Source of the DNA: an uncultured Cytophagales bacterium
Lineage (GTDB): Bacteria > Bacteroidota > Bacteroidia > Cytophagales > Amoebophilaceae
Direction of reading: 5' to 3'
Length of the DNA stretch: 64,000 nucleotides
NCBI GenBank assembly: GCA_946547305.1
Contig: CAMNOX010000002.1
Coordinates: 38,515 to 102,514, forward strand
This document shows positions 1-8,807 of the stretch, piece after piece. A program made the position numbers and the translations under genes. Numbering within the stretch: the stretch's first letter is position 1; every line of letters begins with the position of its first letter. Below the pieces are notes generated by a model. The model saw only the letters and a list, made by a program, of their open reading frames with translations, searched no databases and had not been told where the DNA came from.

Positions 1-671
1 TCTTTATGTTTATTAATAACATACTGGAAGTTCGTCTCTTTAATGGAATAACAGGATAATATTTTTGTATATGGATTATTTTTTATGTTCTCGTTTATTG
101 TGTATTTAGCATATTTTTTAATTGATTTGTCATATTCATCCCAGTTATTTTCAGATATATTTTTAGTTATTTCACTTATAAATTCTTTCTTTTTGTCGGC
201 TGGTTTTTCTTCTATTTGTCCTTTATTGTGTAGTATTTCTTCAATTGATTTTTTATCGATTGGTTTTTCATTGATTGGCTTTTCGTCAGTTAATTTTTCA
301 TCTGTTGATATTTCATTACTTATATTTTGTATATTGTCGTTATTCGTTATAGCGTCAATTTTATTTAATAGTTCTGAATGATTGGATGTATTATGAGAAT
401 TTATGTCTTCTGGAATTCTATCTTTGACAGTATTATTATCATCAATTTCATCTTCCTCAGTTTTTTTGTCTTTATTTGGTATACTATTTTTACCATTTCC
501 GTTTCCTATCAGTCTATATTTATTAGGCTCTTCTTTTTTTTTAGTAGAGCAATCGCAACAATCATTAGGTATAATATTTATAGCAGATATAAAAAAAAAT
601 ATTAGCGTCAATACACAATTTGCATATCGTGAATACCATGAAGCTTCCCTAAAGAAGTAACAAATAACCAT
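1..671 (-). CDS. Secreted Cys-cluster protein, N-terminal part (runs off window)
   Basis: The reading frame is open on the minus strand from an ATG at 669-671 to base 3, so the gene continues past the left edge. The product starts with a hydrophobic segment (VLTLIFFFISAINII, about residues 20-34), then a cysteine cluster NDCCDCSTKKK. A long hydrophilic Lys/Glu/Asn-rich stretch follows, with short imperfect repeats such as DEKPINEKPIDKK. The layout of signal peptide, Cys cluster and charged linker matches other secreted proteins here. The ATG lies only 9 bp from a palindrome at 681-698. A TTG at 609-611, directly before the hydrophobic segment, could be the real start. No catalytic domain is visible in this part, so no function is assigned. 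Confidence 0.7.
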   Translation of the reverse strand, partial: MVICYFFREASWYSRYANCVLTLIFFFISAINIIPNDCCDCSTKKKEEPNKYRLIGNGNGKNSIPNKDKKTEEDEIDDNNTVKDRIPEDINSHNTSNHSELLNKIDAITNNDNIQNISNEISTDEKLTDEKPINEKPIDKKSIEEILHNKGQIEEKPADKKKEFISEITKNISENNWDEYDKSIKKYAKYTINENIKNNPYTKILSCYSIKETNFQYVINKHK

Positions 672-680
672 ATTTTATTA

Positions 681-698
681 ATAGTAAAATTTTACTAT
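681..698. promoter_or_regulatory. Palindrome ATAGTAAAATTTTACTAT, possible operator or promoter element
   Basis: This is a perfect 18-bp inverted repeat in the short divergent gap between the secreted-protein gene at 1-671 (minus) and lysS (plus). The core GTAAAATTTTAC recurs at 4982-4993 and 8523-8536, each time just upstream of a minus-strand gene for a secreted Cys-cluster protein. A shared regulator site is inferred. Chance is possible in such AT-rich DNA. Confidence 0.4.
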
Positions 699-745
699 AA
701 ATAAAAATTTTATTTTTTTTTTTATTATTTTTTTTAACTAATATT

Positions 746-2236
746 ATGCCTGATTTTAGTGTAGAGGAGTTAAATAGGTTGGATAAAGTCAAAAAACTAA
801 AAGAATTATCTGTTAACCCATATCCATCAGATGAGGTTATTATTGATTCCAAAAGTACTAATATATTAGAAAATTTTGATGAATACAATAATAAGACAGT
901 AAAAATTGCAGGTAGATTGATGTCTAGAAGGTTAATGGGAAAAGCTTCATTTGGTGAATTGTTAGATAGTTACGGAAGAATTCAATTATATATCAAAAAA
1001 GATTCTATTGATAATGAAAACGAAGAAAATTACGAGATTTTTAAAAAACTTATAGATTTAGGAGATTTTATTTATGTTAGTGGCTATGTTTTTAAAACAA
1101 AACTTGGAGAAATAAGTATTCATGTTGAGAATTTAAAGCTACTGTCTAAAGCCATAAAACCACTACCATGTGTAAAAATTGATGGAGAAAAAGTGCATTT
1201 TCAATTTACTAATAAAGAACATATATATCGTCAAAGGTATTTAGATTTGATATTAAATAAAGAATCAAAGGAGGTTTTTTTTAAAAGGACTAAAATAACT
1301 AATACAATAAGGAACTATTTTAATAATTATGGGTATTTGGAGGTAGAAACACCTGTTTTACAACCACTGTACGGAGGAGCATCTGCTAGACCTTTTACAA
1401 CACATCATAACACACTAGATCAGGAATTATATTTAAGAATATCGAATGAATTATATTTAAAGAGGTTAATTATAGGTGGTATAGATGGTGTTTATGAATT
1501 CTCCAAAGATTTTAGAAATGAAGGTATGGACAGGTTCCATAATCCAGAATTCACACAGGTAGAGCTCTATGTGCCATATAAAGATTATAAATGGATGATG
1601 AATTTTACTGAAGATCTATTAAATAGATTAGCTATAGAAGTTTGTGGGTCTAAAACGGTACAAGTCGATGATAATATTATTAATTTCGAAAAACCTTTTA
1701 AAAGGTTTACAATGTTTGAAATTATCGAACATTTTACTGGAATAGATATTTCGAATATGGACGAAGATAAATTGAGAGAAACAGCTAAAAAATTAGATAT
1801 CTACATCGATCCATGTTTAGGATATGGTAGAATTATTGATGAAATATTTGGGGCTAAATGTGAGCCTAATTTAATACAACCTACATTTATAACAACTTAT
1901 CCGATCGAAATGTCGCCATTAGCAAAACAAAATTATGATAATCCTAATTTTGTAGATAGATTCGAGTTATTTATGAATGGTAAAGAATGTGCTAATTGCT
2001 TTTCAGAGTTAAATGACCCAGTTGAACAGCGAAAAAGATTCGAAGAGGAGATGAAGTTATCTAAACGAGGAGATGATGAATCAATGGTACTAGATGAAGA
2101 TTTTCTAACTGCAATGAGTTACGGAATGCCACCTACAGCTGGGATCGGTATCGGAATAGATAGATTAACGATGATATTAACTAACTCAAGATCTATACAG
2201 GATGTTATTTTATTTCCGCAAATGAGAAAATTGTAG
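746..2236 (+). CDS. lysS: Lysyl-tRNA synthetase, class II
   Basis: This enzyme charges tRNA-Lys with lysine in the cytoplasm. At 496 residues it is close to the usual ~500. An N-terminal OB-fold anticodon-binding domain (about residues 50-150) is followed by the class II catalytic core. Motif 1 is around YGYLEVETPVLQP, motif 2 is FRNEGMDRFHNPEFTQVELY, and motif 3 near the C-terminus is GIGIGIDRLTMILTNS. The residues of the lysine and ATP pocket in motif 2 look intact. The ATG at 746 fits the family start. A secreted LRR-like gene begins 3 bp after the stop, so the two are probably co-transcribed, although their functions look unrelated. Confidence 0.97.
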   Translation: MPDFSVEELNRLDKVKKLKELSVNPYPSDEVIIDSKSTNILENFDEYNNKTVKIAGRLMSRRLMGKASFGELLDSYGRIQLYIKKDSIDNENEENYEIFKKLIDLGDFIYVSGYVFKTKLGEISIHVENLKLLSKAIKPLPCVKIDGEKVHFQFTNKEHIYRQRYLDLILNKESKEVFFKRTKITNTIRNYFNNYGYLEVETPVLQPLYGGASARPFTTHHNTLDQELYLRISNELYLKRLIIGGIDGVYEFSKDFRNEGMDRFHNPEFTQVELYVPYKDYKWMMNFTEDLLNRLAIEVCGSKTVQVDDNIINFEKPFKRFTMFEIIEHFTGIDISNMDEDKLRETAKKLDIYIDPCLGYGRIIDEIFGAKCEPNLIQPTFITTYPIEMSPLAKQNYDNPNFVDRFELFMNGKECANCFSELNDPVEQRKRFEEEMKLSKRGDDESMVLDEDFLTAMSYGMPPTAGIGIGIDRLTMILTNSRSIQDVILFPQMRKL

Positions 2237-2239
2237 AAT

Positions 2240-3514
2240 ATGAACAAAATTTTAATAACTCTATTAATATTTATACAATTATTTTCAATAAACGCTGTGG
2301 CTATATTTGATTGTGATAATAGGTATTTTTGTTCAGATGAAAGTATTTTTAATAAAGATTACTTGGATCAAGTGAAAACTGAGTTAAGAAGTGACAAAAA
2401 CAATGTATTTTATCTTTTTGATGTTACACAGTTTGAGGTAGACATAGTTGATGAAAATAATAAAACTACTGCAGAGAGAAAAAAAATATGGAAAAGTCTT
2501 TATTCATTTGGTAATGGAAATTTTAATATAAACAATTATAACTGTTTTTCAATTGCAGTAATAAAAGATAATTTTGATAAAGTTAATCGTAAATATTCTG
2601 ATTATCTATGCTGTTGCGATGCCTCATTCGGTCGAGATAATGATGTTAACATAGTTGAAAAAGTTGGAGATAAATATATTGTAAAGAATAAAACAGATAA
2701 TAGTAAATATGAAACATTAGGAAGCGGAATTTATCATTGCCCAGTGATATTTGAGTTAAAAATTGTTAAAGAGAACATCCAAGAAAATCGACTATTTTTC
2801 TGTTCAGAAATAGATATGTTTGCCGCATTCCATGATAATGATAAACAAAATATTTCATTATTTAAAAATAACTGCATAAAAAAAGCTAAAATAATCGAAT
2901 ATTTTAGTGATCTTGGAACTGGTAATAACTTGTTTAAGGATTGTAAAAATATTGAGGAAATAGATCTAAATGGGCAAAGTGAATTTGAAATATATGGTAA
3001 AGATATGTTTAAAAATTGCGAAAACCTAAAAGGCCTAAAAATGTCAAATCTGACAGCTGAACTGGATATAAATCAGAATTTATTTTATAATTGTCCAAAA
3101 TTAGGAAATATAACATTTAACAAAAAATTTAATCTAAAATATGATGATATTAAAAACATTGAAAATATTAAAAACATTAATATGATTGACGAAAGTAATC
3201 AAACTAAAAAACTGGAAAATATTACTAGAGAAGATAAGTTAGATATTTTCTTATCAGATGCAAATAGGTACATAAAACTAAGAGAATATTATAAAAAAGC
3301 AACTCCAGCAGAAATAAATTTCTTAAATAAATATGACTACGCCAGCAAGGATGATAGTGCTATTAAAAGAGAGCTAGATAATAGGATAAAAGGCGTACAT
3401 GGCACTACTATAGACAAAAATAAGCCCAAAATAAATACGCCTGGTACTCCGAATTGCTGTTGTGGGTGTTGTGTCAACTGCTGCAATGAGTGTTGTAAGG
3501 CAATTGGAGGCTAG
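2240..3514 (+). CDS. Secreted BspA-like repeat protein with C-terminal Cys cluster
   Basis: A 424-residue protein with an N-terminal signal peptide (MNKILITLLIFIQLFSINAVA). Roughly residues 215-300 hold degenerate BspA-type (DUF285) repeats: LFKDCKNIEEIDL, MFKNCENLKGLKM and LFYNCPKLGNITF. The C-terminus is a dense cysteine block, PNCCCGCCVNCCNECCKAIGG, with the same CCxCCxxCCxxCC spacing as the three paralogues at 49.1-53.7 kb. It is probably exported and either surface-exposed or delivered to the host; that is inference. It follows lysS after 3 bp and likely shares its transcript. The central region (residues 25-200) resembles the N-terminal part of the 49-53 kb proteins in layout, but its function is unknown. 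Confidence 0.8.
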   Translation: MNKILITLLIFIQLFSINAVAIFDCDNRYFCSDESIFNKDYLDQVKTELRSDKNNVFYLFDVTQFEVDIVDENNKTTAERKKIWKSLYSFGNGNFNINNYNCFSIAVIKDNFDKVNRKYSDYLCCCDASFGRDNDVNIVEKVGDKYIVKNKTDNSKYETLGSGIYHCPVIFELKIVKENIQENRLFFCSEIDMFAAFHDNDKQNISLFKNNCIKKAKIIEYFSDLGTGNNLFKDCKNIEEIDLNGQSEFEIYGKDMFKNCENLKGLKMSNLTAELDINQNLFYNCPKLGNITFNKKFNLKYDDIKNIENIKNINMIDESNQTKKLENITREDKLDIFLSDANRYIKLREYYKKATPAEINFLNKYDYASKDDSAIKRELDNRIKGVHGTTIDKNKPKINTPGTPNCCCGCCVNCCNECCKAIGG

Positions 3515-3648
3515 TAGTCTAAAATTGGATGAAATACAATCTAAGTATGTTCGAAGGTGTTTAAATAATTAGATAGAGGTTTTATAATATTTAAAATATA
3601 ATTTTTTAAAGTAAATATTGCCATTATTAGACAGAAACATGTTTTATT

Positions 3649-4950
3649 TTAACCATTCTTAGTGAATGAATTTGTAATATCATCATAACTGTATTTATCT
3701 TTTAATACACTATCAAATGAATTATTTTTACTTGCGTTTATGTATATTTTCTCTAATTTATCACAATATGTTAATATACCCTTTTGCGAAACATTAGTTA
3801 TGTTAAAATTATCTCCAATGATCAGCTCGCTTAAATTGTTACACTCATAGAACATGTAATTTGCTTTTTTAACATTTGTAGTAGAAAATTTTGATAGATC
3901 TAGTGTTTTTAAATTATTACAATTATCAAACATATAGCTTAAATCAGTTACCTTGGATGTGTTAAATCTATCACCAAGTTTAATTTCTAATAAATTTTTA
4001 CTGTTATAAAACATAAATCTCATATTCGTTACGTTCTTTGTATCTATGTTGGTTAAGTCTATTTTTAATAGATTATCACAACGACCGAACGTCCATCCAA
4101 AGTTTTTTACACTAGACGTATTAAAATTCGATAAATCTATGTATTTGACGCTACAATTACTGAACATATAACTAATATCGCTCAATGCTCCATTTTGTAT
4201 TATTACTATTTCACTGTTGCTTGTTCCATAGAAAAGTGCCTCACATCTGGTCGTATTAGCGTCCTTGCAGAATATAAGATAGTTATTATCGCCATTTTTA
4301 ACGATTGCTAGCATGTATGGCAACGATTCTTGACCAGATTTGAAAATTACTGATATATTATGTAAATTTTCCTTTATTAGGTTATATGTATCGTTATTGA
4401 TGTAGTATAAATTAGTTATTTTAGCAAAGGACATCCTTATTATCTCTTGAGATTTTTTATTATCTATATTTATTTTTGTATATTTATAACTTTCAATACT
4501 TATGGTATCATTGCTAATATCTATTTTAATTTTTTTATTTTCTAAGAATTCTTTACCAGATTCATCAGTAAAACTTGCATTATTAAAACTCGATAATTCT
4601 GTATTAACGACGTCTGGATTACTAATAGTTGAACTTAGTTTATTGCTTAAATTGCTTCTACTATTATTAATATCATTAAATTTTGTAATGTTAAACTGAA
4701 TATGTTTTTCCATAGTAGACTGACTCATTTTAAAATTACTTAATTTATTTTCTAATAATTTCTTAATATCTGCAGGTATTTGTTTTTTTTGGTTTCTAAT
4801 GATAGTAATATTGTCAGCTGGGTATTCATCATTAGTCTTAGCAGAGCATTTACAACAATCAGTTGATCCTCCGCAAAATGTGTTTAATATGTTTGCAAAT
4901 ATGTATATATTGATCCTAGATATTATACCTATCCTGCCAAGTATTGCCAT
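3649..4950 (-). CDS. Secreted BspA-like leucine-rich repeat protein
   Basis: A 433-residue protein. The N-terminus has a hydrophobic segment followed by a Cys cluster, GGSTDCCKCSAKTND (about residues 28-42). A hydrophilic linker leads to about six BspA/DUF285 repeats (about residues 255-400): ISYMFSNCSVKYIDLSNFNT, MRFMFYNSKNLLEIKL, LSYMFDNCNNLKTLDLSKF and ANYMFYECNNLSELII. Such repeats are common in surface and effector-like proteins of host-associated bacteria and bind partner proteins; the partner here is unknown. The gene is transcribed away from the tRNA-Arg gene. A GTAAAATTTTAC palindrome lies 31 bp upstream of its ATG. It is similar to the protein at 6599-8494, which has the same C-terminal repeats and the same palindrome. 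Confidence 0.85.
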   Translation of the reverse strand: MAILGRIGIISRINIYIFANILNTFCGGSTDCCKCSAKTNDEYPADNITIIRNQKKQIPADIKKLLENKLSNFKMSQSTMEKHIQFNITKFNDINNSRSNLSNKLSSTISNPDVVNTELSSFNNASFTDESGKEFLENKKIKIDISNDTISIESYKYTKINIDNKKSQEIIRMSFAKITNLYYINNDTYNLIKENLHNISVIFKSGQESLPYMLAIVKNGDNNYLIFCKDANTTRCEALFYGTSNSEIVIIQNGALSDISYMFSNCSVKYIDLSNFNTSSVKNFGWTFGRCDNLLKIDLTNIDTKNVTNMRFMFYNSKNLLEIKLGDRFNTSKVTDLSYMFDNCNNLKTLDLSKFSTTNVKKANYMFYECNNLSELIIGDNFNITNVSQKGILTYCDKLEKIYINASKNNSFDSVLKDKYSYDDITNSFTKNG

Positions 4951-4981
4951 ATATTTAAATATAAAGAAGATAATAATAGTA

Positions 4982-4993
4982 GTAAAATTTTAC
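4982..4993. promoter_or_regulatory. Palindrome GTAAAATTTTAC, possible operator or promoter element
   Basis: A 12-bp inverted repeat 31 bp upstream of the BspA-like gene at 3649-4950. It is the shortest of three copies of the same core; the others are at 681-698 and 8517-8542. Its role is inferred from position only. Confidence 0.35.
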
Positions 4994-5054
4994 ATAAAAT
5001 ATTTTCTTCTTTTACTTTGTTAATCAATAATTTTTTTTAGGTATAGACTATAGG

Positions 5055-5127
5055 GCACTTGTAGTTCAACTGGATAAAATAACAGACTTCGGATCTGTAG
5101 TTATAGGTTCAAATCCTATCAAGTGCA
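5055..5127 (+). tRNA. tRNA-Arg (anticodon TCG)
   Basis: The cloverleaf can be drawn by hand. The acceptor stem is GCACTTG/CAAGTGC, the anticodon stem is ACAGA/TCTGT around loop CTTCGGA (anticodon TCG), and the T-arm is ATAGG-TTCAAAT-CCTAT. The discriminator base is A and CCA is not encoded. The last 9 bases overlap the 3' end of the converging MATE gene. Confidence 0.93.
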
Positions 5128-6471
5128 CAATTTATTTGTTACTAAGCTATTTATCCATGATTTTTTCTTTATAAAGTATATACCAATAACACATTTTACT
5201 AAATTCAAAAGATGAATTATAAAATATATTTCAAAAATTTTTAGATTAGAGAGTTTGATTAACATGAACTGACATGGGATCACTAATAGCCAAAAATACC
5301 CACTATCTAAAATTGATAAAAGTAAAATCTTTCCTCCAGATCGTAATATATAAAATATTATTACGGCTATTGACAGTAAATAAAAATTTAATGCAAATGC
5401 TTGTATACATTTGGTTATATTACTGGCTAACTCTATGTTGATATTATACAAATTTGGGAAATAATAAGAAATAATAATTATTATTGGAGTTAAGATTATT
5501 CCTATAAAAAAACCAAATAATAATGCTTTTTTTGCGTATGAATACGCCAGAGTAAAATTACATTGACCTAACTGATGTCCTATTAGTATTTCAGAACTGT
5601 AACCAATGGCAATTAATAGGTTCATAAAAAATACGACTACAGTGTTAGTAATAGACATAATTACAATATTATCTATAGATTGGAATGAATATAATTGAGC
5701 AATGACAAGGAACGAAAATGAGAACAAAAACTCATTAAAGAAAATAGGGATAACCTTGACTATGATAGAGCGAAGCAATTGACAATCTAACTTTAGACCA
5801 TTTAATATATTTCTAAGAAAAGCAAATCTATTACGTATTGCAATCACAAATAGTAATTCAACGAATCTCGATATGAATGTAGCCAATGATGCACCAAGTA
5901 ATCCTAGTTTAGGAAATCCCAAATTACCATCTATTAGTAAATAATTAAATATTATATTGGTTAATGTTGCTATCAAACATAATATCATTGGCCAGGATGT
6001 ACTTCCTGATTCATTTATTGTAGAAGTAAAAATTTGAGTAAATGTAAATGGAATTAAAGATAAAAAACTTAGTAAAAAATATTCATTACACGCATTAAAT
6101 ATATTTCTTTTTGTATCATAATCGCCCTTAGTCATAAATAAGTTGATTAAATAGTCGTAAGTAAAATATATTAAAACGGAAAAAAGTAATAGTAACGACA
6201 CAGATATTATAATTCTAATAAGAAGTACGTTTTTTACACTTGAGTAATCTTTTACCCCAAAGTATTGTGTAGTATATAAACCAGCTATAGCATTAGTACC
6301 TGAAAATGTTGTAACAAATATAAATAAAATTTGGTTGATTATGGACACAGAAGATATTGCATCACTTCCTAACATTCCAACCATAAAATTATCAATGAAT
6401 CCGTTAAAACTGCTTAATGTATTTCTTAATACAATTGGTAAGCCTACAACAGCAAGTTTTTTATAAAACAT
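5119..6471 (-). CDS. MATE-family multidrug/Na+ (or H+) antiporter
   Basis: A 450-residue inner-membrane protein with about 12 predicted hydrophobic helices in two homologous halves, which is the size and layout of NorM/DinF-type MATE exporters. The N-terminus (IVLRNTLSSFNGFIDNFMVGMLG) and the loop GLYTTQYFGVKDY fit the family. In the second half, EILIGHQLGQCNFTLAY is the matching loop. MATE proteins export organic cations or other compounds using an ion gradient; the substrate cannot be told from sequence. The TGA stop lies inside the 3' end of the opposing tRNA-Arg gene. The gene stands alone on the minus strand. Confidence 0.9.
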   Translation of the reverse strand: MFYKKLAVVGLPIVLRNTLSSFNGFIDNFMVGMLGSDAISSVSIINQILFIFVTTFSGTNAIAGLYTTQYFGVKDYSSVKNVLLIRIIISVSLLLLFSVLIYFTYDYLINLFMTKGDYDTKRNIFNACNEYFLLSFLSLIPFTFTQIFTSTINESGSTSWPMILCLIATLTNIIFNYLLIDGNLGFPKLGLLGASLATFISRFVELLFVIAIRNRFAFLRNILNGLKLDCQLLRSIIVKVIPIFFNEFLFSFSFLVIAQLYSFQSIDNIVIMSITNTVVVFFMNLLIAIGYSSEILIGHQLGQCNFTLAYSYAKKALLFGFFIGIILTPIIIIISYYFPNLYNINIELASNITKCIQAFALNFYLLSIAVIIFYILRSGGKILLLSILDSGYFWLLVIPCQFMLIKLSNLKIFEIYFIIHLLNLVKCVIGIYFIKKKSWINSLVTNKLCT

Positions 6472-6598
6472 AAACTAATATTATAGATTTAATGATTTAT
6501 TAGAGAAAATATATTTTGAGTCGATGAATTCTATGTTAATAATAATTTTGAGTTATATTGTTGAATAATGTGAAAAGTTCTTCCTATAAATTCGTATA

Positions 6599-8494
6599 TT
6601 AGATATTTATTCCAAATGTTTCTTCATATGCATAATTTATATACTCGTCTATATGGGTGTTGTTGATTTTACTTACACATATTGAAGTACAGTTTTTAAA
6701 CATATCGGTAACATTTGTATCTTCGTTGGCGTAAAAACCAGAGATATTTAGATTCTTTAGGCTTTTACAATTGTAGAACATATTTTTTAGATTTTTTAAT
6801 AGTAGTGGATTGGTTTTAAAACTTTCTAAATTAACATTTTTTAAATATTCACAACCGTAAAACATATTGCTCATGTCAGTGGCATTATTTGTATTGAAGG
6901 TATGTAAATCTAATGATTCCAGTTTTTTACACCCAAAGAACATTGCGCTCATGTTTGTTATTTTCCTAGTTTTAAAATTAGAAAAATTTATATTCTTAAT
7001 TCTTTCGCACCCATTAAACATCCCAGACATATTGCTAACATTTCTGCAATCTAGATTAGATAGATCTAATTCTTCAAGGTTGCAGCAATGATAGAACATA
7101 TATGATGTAGTCACTGATTCCTTTAGATTTAGATTTGATAAATTTAGATACACCAGATTTTTACATTCGTAGAACATGTAGCTGGTATCAGTTAATGCAC
7201 CACTTTTTATAATAATTATTTCTTCGTTTTTTGATTGATCAAAGATTCCACTTTTCCCTATAACTTCAGCATTATCACAGTACATTATGTAATATTTCTC
7301 ATTTGTATTTTCATTATTCTTTACTGCTGTAAGTAGATAGTTTTTATTTCTGATATTTTCTATACATGTGGCAATATTGGAGTTATCTTTTTTTATATCG
7401 TCATATGTTTTTCTATCAATTTCGTAGAACGTTGTTTTGCCGACAAACTCATTGCATATTTTACCTAATGAATCATTGTTATATTTTATTTTTTTGTGAT
7501 TCGTAACATTCTTTATTTCAATATCTTTTTCGTTTATTAATATTTGAATTTTCTTATCTACTTTTATATTTTTAACTGTATTTTCTTTTTTTATATTAAT
7601 TTTTTTCGCTTTTTCTTTTTCCCTTTGTTCTTCTTCGCCTTTCTTTTTTTTTGCATCTGCTTCTTTTCTGTTTTTAAGTTCTTCTAATATCTTTCTATTA
7701 GCTTCTCTAAATTTTTTTTTTCTTTCCTCTTCTACTTCTTTCTTCTTTTTGTCTTCTTCTATTTTTTTTCTTCTCGCGTCGTTTAGTCTCTTTTTAAGCT
7801 TTTCTTCTTCTAATCTTTTTTTTCTTTCGTTTTCTTCTTTTATTTTCCTATCTTCTTCTAATTTCCTTTTATTCTCTTCTTCTAATCTTTTTTCCCTTTC
7901 GTTTTCTTCTTTTATTTTCCTATCTTCTTCTAATTTCCTTTTATTCTCTTCTTCTAATTTTGTATCTTTATGTGTAAACTCTTCATTTGTTTCATTCTTA
8001 TTATCCTCAGCCTTTGTATTTTTAACAGTAAATTCTTCCTGTGTATCAATTTTTTTACATTTTTCTACAATTTCTTTCTCGTCAATTTCGTTAGTAATTG
8101 TATCATTAGCATTATATTGATCAAGATCATACATACCAATATCTACACTTTCTACATGTTTCCTTGTACGATTTCGATGTTTAATTGATATTTTGCTATC
8201 TATTCGACTTTTCATATCATTTACATCAATAGTTGGAACATCAAATTCACAATTAGCCTCTTCATCGTTTACTACGCAATCATTATCACATGGCTTCATA
8301 TTATATTCACCTGTAACACCACTGAGTCGGTTAGTTTTTTTTATATTTACTTTTAAGTACTTATTCGTGTCTCTGTTTTTATTAGAGCAACTATCACAAC
8401 AATCACAAGCACCATATATAGTTGTAGTATCAAGAAAATATATACTACACCCTAGTATAATACTCCATTTGTGTAACATGGTACAGTGGATCAT
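6599..8494 (-). CDS. Secreted protein: Cys cluster, charged coiled coil and BspA-like repeats
   Basis: A 631-residue protein in four parts. Residues 1-28 are a signal peptide (a second ATG five codons in, MLHKWSIILGCSIYF, is an equally good start). A Cys cluster GACDCCDSCSNK follows. Residues ~165-300 are a very charged Lys/Glu coiled coil that contains a 24-residue repeat, RKLEEDRKIKEENER, with a 72-bp period. From about residue 435 come about six BspA/DUF285 repeats, for example TSYMFYECKNLVYLNLSNLN, MSGMFNGCERIKNINFSNFK and MSNMFYGCEYLKNVNL. It is closely related to the product of 3649-4950 over the C-terminal half. An extended surface protein or effector is the likely role (inferred). A 26-bp palindrome lies 22 bp upstream of the first ATG. 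Confidence 0.87.
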   Translation of the reverse strand: MIHCTMLHKWSIILGCSIYFLDTTTIYGACDCCDSCSNKNRDTNKYLKVNIKKTNRLSGVTGEYNMKPCDNDCVVNDEEANCEFDVPTIDVNDMKSRIDSKISIKHRNRTRKHVESVDIGMYDLDQYNANDTITNEIDEKEIVEKCKKIDTQEEFTVKNTKAEDNKNETNEEFTHKDTKLEEENKRKLEEDRKIKEENEREKRLEEENKRKLEEDRKIKEENERKKRLEEEKLKKRLNDARRKKIEEDKKKKEVEEERKKKFREANRKILEELKNRKEADAKKKKGEEEQREKEKAKKINIKKENTVKNIKVDKKIQILINEKDIEIKNVTNHKKIKYNNDSLGKICNEFVGKTTFYEIDRKTYDDIKKDNSNIATCIENIRNKNYLLTAVKNNENTNEKYYIMYCDNAEVIGKSGIFDQSKNEEIIIIKSGALTDTSYMFYECKNLVYLNLSNLNLKESVTTSYMFYHCCNLEELDLSNLDCRNVSNMSGMFNGCERIKNINFSNFKTRKITNMSAMFFGCKKLESLDLHTFNTNNATDMSNMFYGCEYLKNVNLESFKTNPLLLKNLKNMFYNCKSLKNLNISGFYANEDTNVTDMFKNCTSICVSKINNTHIDEYINYAYEETFGINI

Positions 8495-8516
8495 AATTTA
8501 ATATACAATAAAAAAT

Positions 8517-8542
8517 ATTAATAGTAAAATTTTACTATTAAT
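8517..8542. promoter_or_regulatory. 26-bp perfect palindrome with AGTAAAATTTTACT core
   Basis: The inverted repeat is perfect over 26 bp, centred between 8529 and 8530, and lies just upstream of the coiled-coil/BspA gene at 6599-8494. It is the longest of three palindromes with a GTAAAATTTTAC core, each in front of a secreted Cys-cluster gene. A dimeric regulator site is the likely reading. A terminator for the upstream rpmI transcript is an alternative. Confidence 0.45.
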
Positions 8543-8611
8543 TAATTTTTACGTTTTTTTTTTTTTAATTCTTATTTAACTAAAAACAGACTATAAGATA
8601 CTATGAAAAAA

Positions 8612-8806
8612 TTAGATATTTAAACTTTTACGTATTGCTTTTGTTGTTCCATTACTTACAACAGTTTTTTTATTCAACTTACGTTTTCTCGCATTACTCT
8701 TTTTATCTAACATGTGGTTCTTTCCACACATTTTACGCATAATTTTACCACTTCCTGTAATTTTTATACACTTGCTAAGTTTTGAACTTGTTTTACCTTT
8801 GTACAT
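8612..8806 (-). CDS. rpmI: 50S ribosomal protein bL35
   Basis: A 64-residue basic protein of exactly the family size. The bL35 signature is visible in two blocks: KTSSKLSKCIKITGSGKIMR and HMLDKKSNARKRKL. It is a small structural protein of the large subunit. In most bacteria rpmI sits between infC and rplT; here neither is adjacent. It is instead the last gene of a minus-strand run after rnhA and a membrane-protein gene, starting 1 bp after the latter's stop. Confidence 0.93.
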   Translation of the reverse strand: MYKGKTSSKLSKCIKITGSGKIMRKMCGKNHMLDKKSNARKRKLNKKTVVSNGTTKAIRKSLNI

Positions 8807-8807
8807 A

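Noticed and set aside
85..660. Several plus-strand open frames rich in Phe, Ser and Ile
   Set aside because: They are antisense shadows of the charged minus-strand secreted-protein gene at 1-671.
7749..8120. Plus-strand frame rich in Ser, Phe and Leu
   Set aside because: Mirror image of the Lys/Glu coiled-coil codons of the gene at 6599-8494.
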